Assembly: GCA_023382975.1 (NCBI GenBank)
Contig: JAHDXO010000023.1
Location: forward strand, 62,001-126,000
DNA: 64,000 bases
Source: Pirellulaceae bacterium
GTDB lineage: Bacteria > Planctomycetota > Planctomycetia > Pirellulales > Pirellulaceae
Reading direction: 5' to 3'
Position numbers and translations under genes: made by a program. A model generated the notes under the pieces. That model did no database searches, was not told the origin of the DNA, and was given only the letters and a program-made list of their open reading frames with translations. How positions within the stretch are numbered: position 1 is the first letter of the stretch; each line of letters starts with the position of its first letter. Shown in pieces: positions 15,950 to 23,932 of the stretch.

Positions 15950-16612
15950 ATGCAGCGAATCACCTCCTGGCAATTGACGGCCTTGGCGTTAGCGGTTTTC
16001 GCTGGCTGCCAACCAGGAACCGTGGTGCCGCAAGGCGATACCGAGTCGGACCATTCGCAAGCCATTCTGATTTCTCCCGATCGGATGGACGAGGCTCAGC
16101 AGCGTCAACAACAGGTCGCACTGGCTGCTCGGGACTCGCTGTTTCAGCAACTGTCCGGGCGTTTGACCGAAGTGCTAACGGAATCGGGACCGTCCAAAGC
16201 CATCGAGGTCTGCAAGAGCGACGCGCCGCGACTGGCCGGCGAAGTCGGCCAGCAATTCGGAGTATCGATCGGTCGTACCTCGCACCGCTTGCGCAATCCG
16301 GCCAATCAGCCGCCCGACTGGTCGCGGTCGCTGGTCGAACAACAGGTTTCCGAGCCGCAGTTCGTAAACCTCGACGAGGGGAGATTGGGTGCCTTGCTCC
16401 CGATCCATCTGAAGGCTGCTTGCTTACTCTGCCACGGCCCGAAGGATCAAATCGACCCCTCGGTTCGCGCCTCGCTGGTGTCGCACTACCCCAACGACCA
16501 GGCGACGGGCTTTCACGAGGGAGATCTCCGCGGCTGGTTCTGGATCGAAGTACCGGCTGGAGCATCCCTGCCGGACGCACCAACCGATCCAGCCGCCCAA
16601 CCCACTTCGTAA
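15950..16612 (+). CDS. DUF3365/Tll0287-like haem c lipoprotein
   Basis: This 220-residue protein starts at an ATG with AGGAGG 10 bases upstream. Residues 1-20 are a lipoprotein signal ending LAVFAGC, so it should be lipid-anchored. The body has LQQ.SGRLTEVLTESGPSKAIEVCKSDAPRLA and GVSIGRTSHRLRNPANQPPD, typical of DUF3365 (c-type haem family protein, Tll0287-like). It has a single haem-attachment motif CLLCHGP near residue 163 and ends with FHEGDLRGWFWIEVP. These proteins bind one haem c and may act in redox or gas sensing. The upstream in-frame extension from 15794 is rejected because the lipobox and ribosome-binding site define this start. Confidence 0.85.
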   Translation: MQRITSWQLTALALAVFAGCQPGTVVPQGDTESDHSQAILISPDRMDEAQQRQQQVALAARDSLFQQLSGRLTEVLTESGPSKAIEVCKSDAPRLAGEVGQQFGVSIGRTSHRLRNPANQPPDWSRSLVEQQVSEPQFVNLDEGRLGALLPIHLKAACLLCHGPKDQIDPSVRASLVSHYPNDQATGFHEGDLRGWFWIEVPAGASLPDAPTDPAAQPTS

Positions 16613-16703
16613 CGCTGGCCGACGCACGTTGAATCCCACCGCATGAACACCGTCCGGGACCGCGGCCGATTTCGCCCGATCGACCGGACTGCCGCGATCC
16701 GAG

Positions 16704-17870
16704 TCATCCGCCCGAAGACGCCGAAACGCCGTTTCGTACCGACTGGATGATCGGCCGTAGGAACGGCGCGAGCACATCGTAATGGCCGCCATCCTGCCGG
16801 CGTGGCAACGACTTGCCCGCGCGCGCCACGACGATGTCCAGCGACGGGACGACGATGATCAGGCTGTCGTACAGTCCCCACGACCAGAAAGCGTCCTGCG
16901 GCACCCCCTTCAGCGTCCCATCGGCATTGTTCCACCACAGCAGCCCGTAGTGCGCAGAGGCTTGGCCGTATGTCTCGGGATGCAGCACGGGCAGTCGCTC
17001 GTGTCCCGGCGGCGTGCGAGGCGCCAGCCGCACGTATTCCTTGGCGAGAATTTCGCGACCGTCCCACTGGCCATCGCGCAACATCAAGTATCCGATGCGT
17101 GCCAGCGCATCGACATTAGCCGAGATCCCCGAGCCGAACTCGCGCCGCACAACGCCCTCGATCGTCGCCGGCCGATACGAGTGTTTCCGCCACGTCAGAT
17201 CATTGCGCGAAATGCCGAGCGGCGAAAACACACGCTCGAACATCCACGCTTCCAGGTCGCGGCCGTAGGCCAGCGTAATGCACTCGGCCAACCAGTTCGG
17301 TCCCGAGTCGCTGTAGTCCCATTTCGTGCCCGGCCGGAACAACAGCGGTGTGTAACCGCCCGGTTTCTCGAACCCCGCGGTTTGGGACGCCAAGTGCAAG
17401 ACCGTGATTTCGTCCAGCCAGCCGGTCGCCGCATTTTCATCAGGCGGAACGCCCAGCGTCGGATGATGCTGGCGGGCGCGATCCGTCAAACGCAATCGTC
17501 CATCCCCGATCGCCAGCCCCAACGCAATCGACCCGAACGACTTGGTGGTCGACTTCAAATCATAACGCTGCCGCGCATCGCCCCACGACATCACCAACCG
17601 GCCGTACCGAGTGATGTAGCCCGCACCGCCGCCTCGCAGAGCATAATCCCGCGTCTCGGCCAACCGATCCGCATCCATTCCCACCTCGTCCGGCGTCGCC
17701 TGCACCCACCGCGGTATCGGCCAGACCACCGCGTCAGCATCCGCCTCCAGCACATCGTCCAACGCTTCTCCGCCCCAGGCCGCACCGCGCTCCGCACAGC
17801 CAGCAAAACAAGCTAGGAGAACGCAGAAGCCAACGCTCCTCGCACACCCGACACCACGTACTTTCTTCAT
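16704..17870 (-). CDS. Serine hydrolase, beta-lactamase/transpeptidase family, lipoprotein
   Basis: This 388-residue protein begins with a signal peptide whose Cys25 lies in CFAGC, so it is probably a lipoprotein. It has the active-site SxxK motif Ser107-Thr-Thr-Lys110 (LKSTTKSFGS). The second motif is Tyr186-Ser-Asp (WDYSDSGPNW), where class C-type enzymes have Tyr-Ser/Ala-Asn. Near the C-terminus come AHYGLLWW and AFWSWGLYDSLIIVVPSLDIVVA, occupying the position of the KTG strand, where the usual Lys/His-x-Gly is replaced by Trp-Gly. This is the Beta-lactamase (PF00144) esterase/peptidase group. A role as a periplasmic esterase or D-amino peptidase is likelier than antibiotic resistance. Confidence 0.85.
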   Translation of the reverse strand: MKKVRGVGCARSVGFCVLLACFAGCAERGAAWGGEALDDVLEADADAVVWPIPRWVQATPDEVGMDADRLAETRDYALRGGGAGYITRYGRLVMSWGDARQRYDLKSTTKSFGSIALGLAIGDGRLRLTDRARQHHPTLGVPPDENAATGWLDEITVLHLASQTAGFEKPGGYTPLLFRPGTKWDYSDSGPNWLAECITLAYGRDLEAWMFERVFSPLGISRNDLTWRKHSYRPATIEGVVRREFGSGISANVDALARIGYLMLRDGQWDGREILAKEYVRLAPRTPPGHERLPVLHPETYGQASAHYGLLWWNNADGTLKGVPQDAFWSWGLYDSLIIVVPSLDIVVARAGKSLPRRQDGGHYDVLAPFLRPIIQSVRNGVSASSGG

Positions 17871-18032
17871 CGCGGATACCTCTTGTCAGATCTCATTACC
17901 GTCACCATGTCGTTAATCATCCCCGCCGGGATCTGACGCATCAAGGGATCGGTGGTACGACCAGGCATCGTCGACTTGTGGCTCGCTGAACGTTGCACGA
18001 CAATCGGGGAAACCGATAGGGAGGGTTTACCG

Positions 18033-21000
18033 ATGAATACGTTGCCCCGATGCTGGTCGTTGGTCTTTCTTCTCCTGTTGGGTTGGTCGGTCGAGTCGAG
18101 TGTCTCGGCTGCGGAGGCGGAGGCCGATGCGTTGGCGGCGCGCTTGCTGAGCGACGCGGATGTTCAGGGCGGATTGGTCGTACACCTGAACTTTGGCGAT
18201 GCGCCGGTCGCGGGATTGACCGCTGCGCTGCGGACCAACGATCGGTTCCTGGTTCACGGACTGGATCGCCGCTGGGAGCAGGTCGATGCCGCCCGGCAAT
18301 CGCTGCGTTCCCGGGGCGTCTACGGGCCAGTGTCGGTCGATTGGTTCGATGGCCGCAACTTGCCTTACACGGACCAGTTGGTCAAGCTGCTGATCGCCGA
18401 AACGCTCGGGGACGTTCCGCAGGACGAGGTGCTGCGCGTGTTGGCGCCGGGCGGAACAGCGCTGATCCGCCGCGGTGACTCTTGGGAAAGGACGGTCAAG
18501 CCGTGGCCGCCCGAAATCGACGATTGGACGCATTTCTTGCACAACGCCAGCAACAATGCCGTGGCGCAGGACCGGGTGGTCGGGCCGCCCAGCGGGTATC
18601 AGTGGATCGCCGGACCTCGCTGGGCTCGCAGCCACGATCACCTGTCGACGCTCAGCGCGATGGTTTCCGCCCGCGGACGGATTTTCTACATCGTGGACGA
18701 AGGGCCAACCGCCTCGGTCGCCGCCCCGCCCCAGTGGCAACTGGTCGCCCGCGATGCCTTCAGCGGCGTCTTGTTGTGGAAACGGCCGATTCTCTCCTGG
18801 GAAGGTCACTTGCGAGGGTTCCGCAGCGGTCCCACCGATCTGGCTCGGCGCTTAGTCGCCGACGGCGATCGCGTGTACGTCACCTTGGGCTACGGCCAGC
18901 CGGTCAGCGTGTTGCAGGCGGCCACCGGCGAGACGATCCAAACCTACGCTCGGACGGACAACGCGCTGGAGATCATCTTGCACGATGGCGTGGTGTTCGT
19001 CGTTGCCGGCGACCGTCCGCCGGACAATACGGACGGCGCCGCGCTGCCTCGCGATCCGCAGCGACTCTGGCATTGGTGGGCCATCTGGGAAGAGACGCCG
19101 CCGCGTAAGCGATTGGTGGCCGTCGACGAATCCAGCGGACGAGTGATCTGGGAAAAGGACGACACCGAAACGGCCGAGCTGCTGTCGACCACGTTGGCAG
19201 CGTCTGGCCCGCGGTTGTATTTCCAGAACTTTGAACGGATCGTGTCGCTCGAAGCACGAAGCGGCCGCGAACTCTGGCGGGCCGACCGTCCTGTCAGCCG
19301 CAGGCGTCCCACGTGGTCCACGCCGACGCTGGTCGTCTGGGACGAAGTGGTGTTGTCCGCGGATCGAGCCCTGTCGGGGGTGGCAGCCGATGCGCCGGAC
19401 ACCGACCGGCCGAGTCAGTGGGTCGTTAATTCCAGCGGCGGCCAATCGCCGACGGGACAGTTGCTCGCCTTCTCGGCCGAGACGGGCCAGCCGCTGTGGG
19501 AAGCGGCGTGCCGCGAGTGCTACAACGCGCCGGTCGATGTGTTGGTCGCCGACGGCTTGGTCTGGTCGGGCGACTTGGTCTCCAAACGCGATCCAGGGAT
19601 CACCGTTGGCCGCGATCTGCGCACCGGCGAGATCAAACGCGAGCGTCCCGCCGACCAGGAATTCTTCAGCATCGTGATGGGCCACCAACGGTGTTACCGC
19701 AACAAGGCGACCGAGCAGTTTCTGGTGCTGGGGCGCGACGGCATCGAGTTGATCGATACGGCCAGCGGCGAAGCCTCAGGATACGCCTGGGTGCGGGGCT
19801 CGTGCCAATACGGCGTGATGCCGTGCAACGGCCTGATCTACTCGCCGCCCCATTCCTGCGCCTGCCATATCGAATCCAAGCTGAACAGTTTCAACGTGTT
19901 GGCGCCGGCGCGACCAGCGACGGCGCGACGGACGAGCCCAGCCGATCCGGAAGCTTGTTTGGAAAAGGGACCGGCCTACGGAGTCAATCCGGCGCACGAC
20001 CAATCGGCGGAGTCGATCACCGCGACCGATTGGCCCACGTACCGCTGCGACGCCGCGCGCCGCGGAGCCACTCCGGCAATCGTGCCACCCACGCTCAAAG
20101 CGGCATGGGACGCCAAGCTTGACGAAGGCTCGATCAGCAGCCCCGTCATCGCGGACGGACGAGTGTTCGTCGCCTCGATCCAGACGCACACGGTCCATGC
20201 GCTGGAAGCGGACAGCGGGCGGAACCTTTGGAGTTTCACGGCCGGCGGACGCATCGATTCGCCGCCCACGATCTATCTCGGAACGGCAATCTTCGGCTCG
20301 GCGGACGGTTGGATCTACTGCGTGCGCACGGTCGACGGCCAGTTGGTTTGGCGTTTCCGGGCGGCGGTCGAGGACCGTCGCATCGTGTCCTACGAACAGT
20401 TGGAATCCGCGTGGCCGTTGCACGGCAGCGTGCTCGTCCTGGATGGTCAGGTGTACGCCGTCGCCGGCCGGACGGCCTATCTGGATGGCGGCATGGTGCT
20501 GCATCGGTTGGATGCCGCCACAGGCCAGTCGCTGTCCGCGACGCCGATCGGCACGGCGGCGCTGCCGGATGTGTTGGCGAGCGACGGAACCTCCGTGTTC
20601 CTGCGGCATCGGCGGTTCGACCGTCAAGGCGCCGAGCAGTTGCCGAACGTGCCGCATTTGTACAGCCCGGCCGGTTTTTTGGACGATTCGTGGTGGCACC
20701 GCACGTACTGGATTTTCGGTACGAACATGCGTTCGGGGTGGGGCGCCTGGCCCGACTCAGGAAACCAGGTGCCCGCCGGACGTTTATTGGTCAAGGATGA
20801 TTCGACGGTCTACGGGTTTGGTCGTTTCAACCAGTACCACCGCAACGGCAGTCACGTCGGCATGGGTGGCGTCCGCCAATTGCTGTACGCCGCTGAGTGG
20901 AATCCACAAGCGGTGCCAACGAGTAAGCCGGTCAGCAAAGCCGGACAGCCGAAGAAGCCGGCCGCGGCGCCGGTGGCGCGCAACGTAGTCGCCCGCTGGT

Positions 21001-21326
21001 CCCGGACGCTGCCGCTGATGGCGCGAGCGATGGTGCTGAGCGACCGGGTGCTGTTCGTCGCCGGTCCGCCCGACGTGCTGACTTACGTGGACGACCGCGA
21101 AGTCTACGCGTACCGCATCCATTCGGAAGACGCGGTCCGCGAGCAGCAAGCGGCGTTCGAAGGCCAACGCGGCGGACTGCTGCTAGCCGTCTCCGCCGAC
21201 GATGGCAGCCAACTGGGCGAATACCGCTTGGACACCATGCCCGCCTCGGACGCGATGGCGGCGGCCGGTGGACGGCTCTACCTGTCCACCCACGCCGGCC
21301 AACTTCTGTGCTTTGCGGCGGAGTGA
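18033..21326 (+). CDS. Exported methyltransferase-like/PQQ beta-propeller fusion, paralogue A
   Basis: This 1097-residue protein starts at an ATG with GGGAGGG upstream and carries a signal peptide ending VSAAEA. Residues about 30-165 look like a class I methyltransferase fold: GGLVVHLNFGDAPVAGLTAAL with motif I degraded (NFGD instead of GCGDG), FLVHGLDRRWEQVDAAR at strand beta 2, and DEVLRVLAPGGTALI late. DDWTHFLHNASNNAV then leads into two blocks of PQQ-type propeller repeats (SGVLLWKRP, TGQPLWEA, SGRNLWSFTAGGRIDSPP, DGQLVWRFRA). A conserved FLDDSWWHRTYW occurs near residue 890. The gene at 44238 is a full-length paralogue. Export plus a decayed SAM motif argues against methyltransferase activity in this copy. 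It could be an envelope quinoprotein-like or binding protein. Confidence 0.8.
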   Translation: MNTLPRCWSLVFLLLLGWSVESSVSAAEAEADALAARLLSDADVQGGLVVHLNFGDAPVAGLTAALRTNDRFLVHGLDRRWEQVDAARQSLRSRGVYGPVSVDWFDGRNLPYTDQLVKLLIAETLGDVPQDEVLRVLAPGGTALIRRGDSWERTVKPWPPEIDDWTHFLHNASNNAVAQDRVVGPPSGYQWIAGPRWARSHDHLSTLSAMVSARGRIFYIVDEGPTASVAAPPQWQLVARDAFSGVLLWKRPILSWEGHLRGFRSGPTDLARRLVADGDRVYVTLGYGQPVSVLQAATGETIQTYARTDNALEIILHDGVVFVVAGDRPPDNTDGAALPRDPQRLWHWWAIWEETPPRKRLVAVDESSGRVIWEKDDTETAELLSTTLAASGPRLYFQNFERIVSLEARSGRELWRADRPVSRRRPTWSTPTLVVWDEVVLSADRALSGVAADAPDTDRPSQWVVNSSGGQSPTGQLLAFSAETGQPLWEAACRECYNAPVDVLVADGLVWSGDLVSKRDPGITVGRDLRTGEIKRERPADQEFFSIVMGHQRCYRNKATEQFLVLGRDGIELIDTASGEASGYAWVRGSCQYGVMPCNGLIYSPPHSCACHIESKLNSFNVLAPARPATARRTSPADPEACLEKGPAYGVNPAHDQSAESITATDWPTYRCDAARRGATPAIVPPTLKAAWDAKLDEGSISSPVIADGRVFVASIQTHTVHALEADSGRNLWSFTAGGRIDSPPTIYLGTAIFGSADGWIYCVRTVDGQLVWRFRAAVEDRRIVSYEQLESAWPLHGSVLVLDGQVYAVAGRTAYLDGGMVLHRLDAATGQSLSATPIGTAALPDVLASDGTSVFLRHRRFDRQGAEQLPNVPHLYSPAGFLDDSWWHRTYWIFGTNMRSGWGAWPDSGNQVPAGRLLVKDDSTVYGFGRFNQYHRNGSHVGMGGVRQLLYAAEWNPQAVPTSKPVSKAGQPKKPAAAPVARNVVARWSRTLPLMARAMVLSDRVLFVAGPPDVLTYVDDREVYAYRIHSEDAVREQQAAFEGQRGGLLLAVSADDGSQLGEYRLDTMPASDAMAAAGGRLYLSTHAGQLLCFAAE

Positions 21327-21353
21327 GCGGATAACGCCGCGATCCAAGCCCCG

Positions 21354-21371
21354 TCGATTCGGCCGAATCGA
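21354..21371. repeat. Perfect 18-bp palindrome after the PQQ-propeller gene
   Basis: TCGATTCGGCCGAATCGA is its own reverse complement and begins 27 bases after the stop codon of the preceding gene. No T-tract follows. It may be a processing or protein-binding site; a terminator role is unproven. Confidence 0.4.
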
Positions 21372-21535
21372 GGCTGAGCGACCTCACGCCCAGCGCAATG
21401 TGCCAGCACCGCCCACGTCCACATCCTGCATGCTCCATAGCCTCCCTCCACGTCGGCGAGGAGATTCGAGCTGGCTGACACGATGATCAGACGTCTCCAA
21501 AATGGTTACTTGGCAGCTTCCATCCAGGAGCCGAA

Positions 21536-21628
21536 GGAGGCCACAAGGATGTAAGCACGACGATGATCTACACGCATGTACTGAACCGAGGAGGTCGAGG
21601 CCTTCGAATTCCCCTGGATAGGGAGTAA
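21536..21628 (+). pseudogene. C-terminal remnant of integron-type tyrosine recombinase
   Basis: Thirty codons plus a stop read [20 protein letters not shown] and then [10 protein letters not shown]. This is the conserved end of integron integrases and close relatives ('LLGH.dV.[13 protein letters not shown].GVrSPLD'), including the catalytic Tyr of IYTHV. The frame has no start codon, and none of the upstream catalytic boxes (Arg and His-x-x-Arg) is recognisable in the 200 bases before it. The gene is therefore broken and cannot provide recombinase. It runs in the same direction as the cassettes that follow. Confidence 0.85.
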
Positions 21629-21635
21629 ACGCACT

Positions 21636-21937
21636 GGTCGGCCTATGCCGGGGGAGTTGTCCGAGATCGAAATGCGCAACGTGTTTACGTGCGTAGCTTT
21701 AGGCATTCGATGGCGACCGAGAGGTGCCGGTGATAGGCCGACCCGGCCGGTCGGCCTATCCAGCCGCCAATAGGGCATTATCCAGGTCGGCCTATTCCGG
21801 TGGGCGGCACGGAGCCGGTGCCGATTCAACTGCTTGACGGGCAAGGGATTAAAGCGATAATCGTCGTGTGGCGGCGGCCGGGATAGCCCGCCGCGCCGGT
21901 CGGCCTATTCCCAGTCAGCGATGTCCGTGATAGGCCG
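21636..21937. repeat. Cluster of GGTCGGCCTAT repeats between integrase remnant and first core site
   Basis: GGTCGGCCTAT occurs at 21636, 21749, 21785 and 21898. Its reverse form ATAGGCCGACC is at 21733, and a partial reverse copy ATAGGCCG is at 21930. The copies at 21732-21743 and 21749-21760 form a 12-bp perfect inverted repeat around a 5-base spacer. No gene was recognised in this stretch. In an integron this is the attI region, where recombinase-binding repeats are expected, but the match to known attI sites was not tested. Confidence 0.75.
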
Positions 21938-21953
21938 TTCTGGATAATCATTA

Positions 21954-21960
21954 GTTACGT
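21954..21960 (+). other. Integron core site (attI/cassette 1 junction)
   Basis: GTTACGT marks the left boundary of cassette 1. It is the exact complement of the R'' box ACGTAAC at 22523-22529 inside the attC of the same cassette. Integron recombination (cleavage after the first G) produces this relation. The sequence departs from the strict GTTRRRY consensus at the fifth base. Confidence 0.75.
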
Positions 21961-21996
21961 GCCAGGAGGTAGCGCCCACCTCCGCAATAGTGAGTC

Positions 21997-22539
21997 GTGC
22001 GCATGCGATTCCCTCGGATACAATTCACGCTCCGAACGCTCGGCCTCTTCATCACCGTTTCCGCGATCGTCTTCTGGTGGTGGTATCCCGGTATCGGAAC
22101 GCAATGCTGGTTTCACCGGGGCAGGAGCCGGCAGGGATCGTTTCTCAAAGTCGAGCGACTGACGTCATTGGGTGACCTCGTCGATTACCACGACCGAATG
22201 CCGGACGAACCGTTTGGAGGTACGGTCCCCGTAGAAACGCCGCCGTACGTCAATTTCCAGGCCCAAGATATCTTGCTGGTTCCGCGTCCTCACGGAGCAC
22301 ACAGTCTTCCAACGCACGTACGGCTCTGTGGTCGGCTGGTTGTGTTTCGGGCCGAACAACCTGGCGACGGAGACGAAGGACAAGAGGTCATAATCCCGAA
22401 AGTGGCAAACGTCGTATTTTGGTCGGGGAACACGCTTGCAATACTGGACGTGACGGTGTCTTCCGCTGCACTTGCCCTGCTGCTGGCTATACCCGCCGGT
22501 CGCCTGCTTGTGCGAAGAAGGCACGTAACAAACGGGTGA
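21997..22539 (+). CDS. Cassette 1: small planctomycete-type membrane protein
   Basis: This 180-residue protein starts at GTG 21997 (ATG 22003 is an alternative). The N-terminus, RFPRIQFTLRTLGLFITVSA followed by IVFWWW, is a basic segment and membrane helix of the 'qFsLRtLl..v' kind common in Pirellulales proteins. A soluble region (FQAQDILLVPRP and VRLCGRLVVFRAEQP) precedes a second membrane helix near the C-terminus (SAALALLLAIPAGRLLV). I do not recognise a functional family. The gene fills the first integron cassette, starts 36 bases after the core site, and its stop codon lies within the attC site, which is common for cassette genes. A GGAGGT at 21965 can pair with ACCTCC at 21978, which could affect translation. 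Confidence 0.65.
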   Translation: MRMRFPRIQFTLRTLGLFITVSAIVFWWWYPGIGTQCWFHRGRSRQGSFLKVERLTSLGDLVDYHDRMPDEPFGGTVPVETPPYVNFQAQDILLVPRPHGAHSLPTHVRLCGRLVVFRAEQPGDGDEGQEVIIPKVANVVFWSGNTLAILDVTVSSAALALLLAIPAGRLLVRRRHVTNG

Positions 22540-22617
22540 ACGCGAGCCGGAATAAGCTCTACGACTCGCTTCGCTCGGCAACGTCAACTCCCGGCCGCGT
22601 TACCCGAAACGTTACAT
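22523..22617 (+). other. attC recombination site of cassette 1
   Basis: A 95-bp imperfect palindrome bounded by R'' ACGTAAC (22523-22529) and the next core site GTTACAT (22611-22617). The inner arms are GGGTGAACGCGAGCCGG (22534-22550) and CCGGCCGCGTTACCC (22591-22605). They pair perfectly over 15 bp, leaving only two unpaired single bases in the left arm: G at 22538 and A at 22545, six pairs apart. Two extrahelical bases in one arm are the structural hallmark that integron integrases read in folded attC sites. The length is within the usual 57-141 bp range. Confidence 0.88.
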
Positions 22618-22626
22618 TGCCAACGC

Positions 22627-23802
22627 ATGCTCATGGCTGAACTTCTCTTCAACACACGCGAAGTGAAAGAGCTGCAACGGCAGTGCCTTCACCACAACAT
22701 CTTTCCGATCGATCTGGCTAATGGCTTCGACGGCAAGCCAAAGCCAGTTGTTCGCGCGCTCAAGGGAATAGTTGACTCATGCGTTGAACAACTGGACGAA
22801 ATGCCGTTCACCGAGGTACAGGCTGTCGTAAACGGGCTGCCGTCAGGTCTTCGACACATGCTGGAACCTCTTGAGGAACCGTTGCTCACCGAGGATCTTT
22901 CCCGTATTGCCCAATACTGTATCGCGGCCCAAATCCAGAAAGGCTATTCGTCGGTCGCTGACGTGATTGCATTGTCCGTCGACAATAGCCATGTCCTGGC
23001 GGAATGCCCGGAACTACGAGACCTCTTCGACGACGATGGACTCCTTAAACTCGACCATCGCTTTTATCTCATGGACGGTGGGATCAAATACGGAAAGTTC
23101 GTTCTCCACTACCATCAATTCCTGCGGCGAGGATTCTCGTCGAACCCCAACTTCAACTTCCTTGGGACATTTGCCCACTATCGTTCTCGCACGAAGGCGC
23201 AAAACACATTTCGAATCGCGATCGACCATCGGCGGCTAATGCGGTTTGACGACTACCACCAAATGATGGAGTTGGATACCTGGTATGGCCCTGGATTTGA
23301 TCCAGACGAATTGGACGACCTTACGAAGACCGGACTTACCGTGGTCGTGCGATCACATCCTTCGCCGTTCGATTCGAATTACTCGCTCGTGAAAACGGAA
23401 TTCCTATGGAAGGCAAACGAAACCGATGGCGTCAAAACCCTCGAAATCGAAGAGGTCGCAAGCGAATCAACTCCAGTGGACAATTGGCACGTTAATCGTT
23501 ACGTCCACGCAGAGCGCGATACGGTCCGTCGCACATTTCGGCACTTTGACGCTGCGGCGAAAGTGTACCCGCACTCGACCTACAAACAGCGTGTAGACGA
23601 AACGATGCCAAACCAGATTAAGCCGGCTCACTACATCAAGCTGTTTCGGATAGACGGTAACATCAACCTGGACGACTGGCTTTCGCTGCTTTCAATGTTC
23701 TATAAAGGAAACGAAATGGTTGTCGAGTACTTCGATCCGCAACTGTTTCGGGAGAAGTTTCTACCAATCATTTCGCGATGGCAGGACGCAATGACAAACT
23801 GA
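22627..23802 (+). CDS. Cassette 2: unknown 391-residue protein
   Basis: Starts with ATG 16 bases after the core site GTTACAT (a second ATG at 22633 is possible) and runs 391 residues. I do not recognise a family. There is no signal peptide or membrane helix. The protein is rich in aromatic and charged residues, with segments such as LKLDHRFYLMDGGIKYGKFV, TFAHYRSRTKAQNTFRIAID and LDTWYGPGFDPDELDDL, and looks like a globular cytoplasmic protein of mixed alpha/beta character. Codon use is less GC-rich at third positions than in neighbouring genes, consistent with acquisition. It is enclosed by core site GTTACAT and R'' box ATGTAAC, which are exact complements. Cassette cargo is often defence- or adaptation-related, but nothing in the sequence demonstrates that here. 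Confidence 0.85.
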   Translation: MLMAELLFNTREVKELQRQCLHHNIFPIDLANGFDGKPKPVVRALKGIVDSCVEQLDEMPFTEVQAVVNGLPSGLRHMLEPLEEPLLTEDLSRIAQYCIAAQIQKGYSSVADVIALSVDNSHVLAECPELRDLFDDDGLLKLDHRFYLMDGGIKYGKFVLHYHQFLRRGFSSNPNFNFLGTFAHYRSRTKAQNTFRIAIDHRRLMRFDDYHQMMELDTWYGPGFDPDELDDLTKTGLTVVVRSHPSPFDSNYSLVKTEFLWKANETDGVKTLEIEEVASESTPVDNWHVNRYVHAERDTVRRTFRHFDAAAKVYPHSTYKQRVDETMPNQIKPAHYIKLFRIDGNINLDDWLSLLSMFYKGNEMVVEYFDPQLFREKFLPIISRWQDAMTN

Positions 23803-23808
23803 TCAGCA

Positions 23809-23932
23809 ATGTAACTAATGAAGGATTAGATCGTGCGGTGATCGGGGTGAGACGTTTCGGGGGAGAGAGACGTTGTCGCGGGAAAGAGGTTGCGGGGCGG
23901 TAGATGCCGCCACGATCTAGTCCTCGTTCAAG
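23809..23932 (+). other. Probable attC site of cassette 2
   Basis: Begins with R'' box ATGTAAC (23809-23815), the exact complement of the cassette's own 5' core site GTTACAT at 22611. AGGATTAGATCGTG (23822-23835) is matched by CACGATCTAGTCCT (23911-23924) with one G-T wobble. The structure would close at GTTCAAG (23926-23932). At 124 bp the size fits, but the terminal box pairs less well than in the first attC and the extrahelical pattern is less clear, so it may be degraded. Confidence 0.6.
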
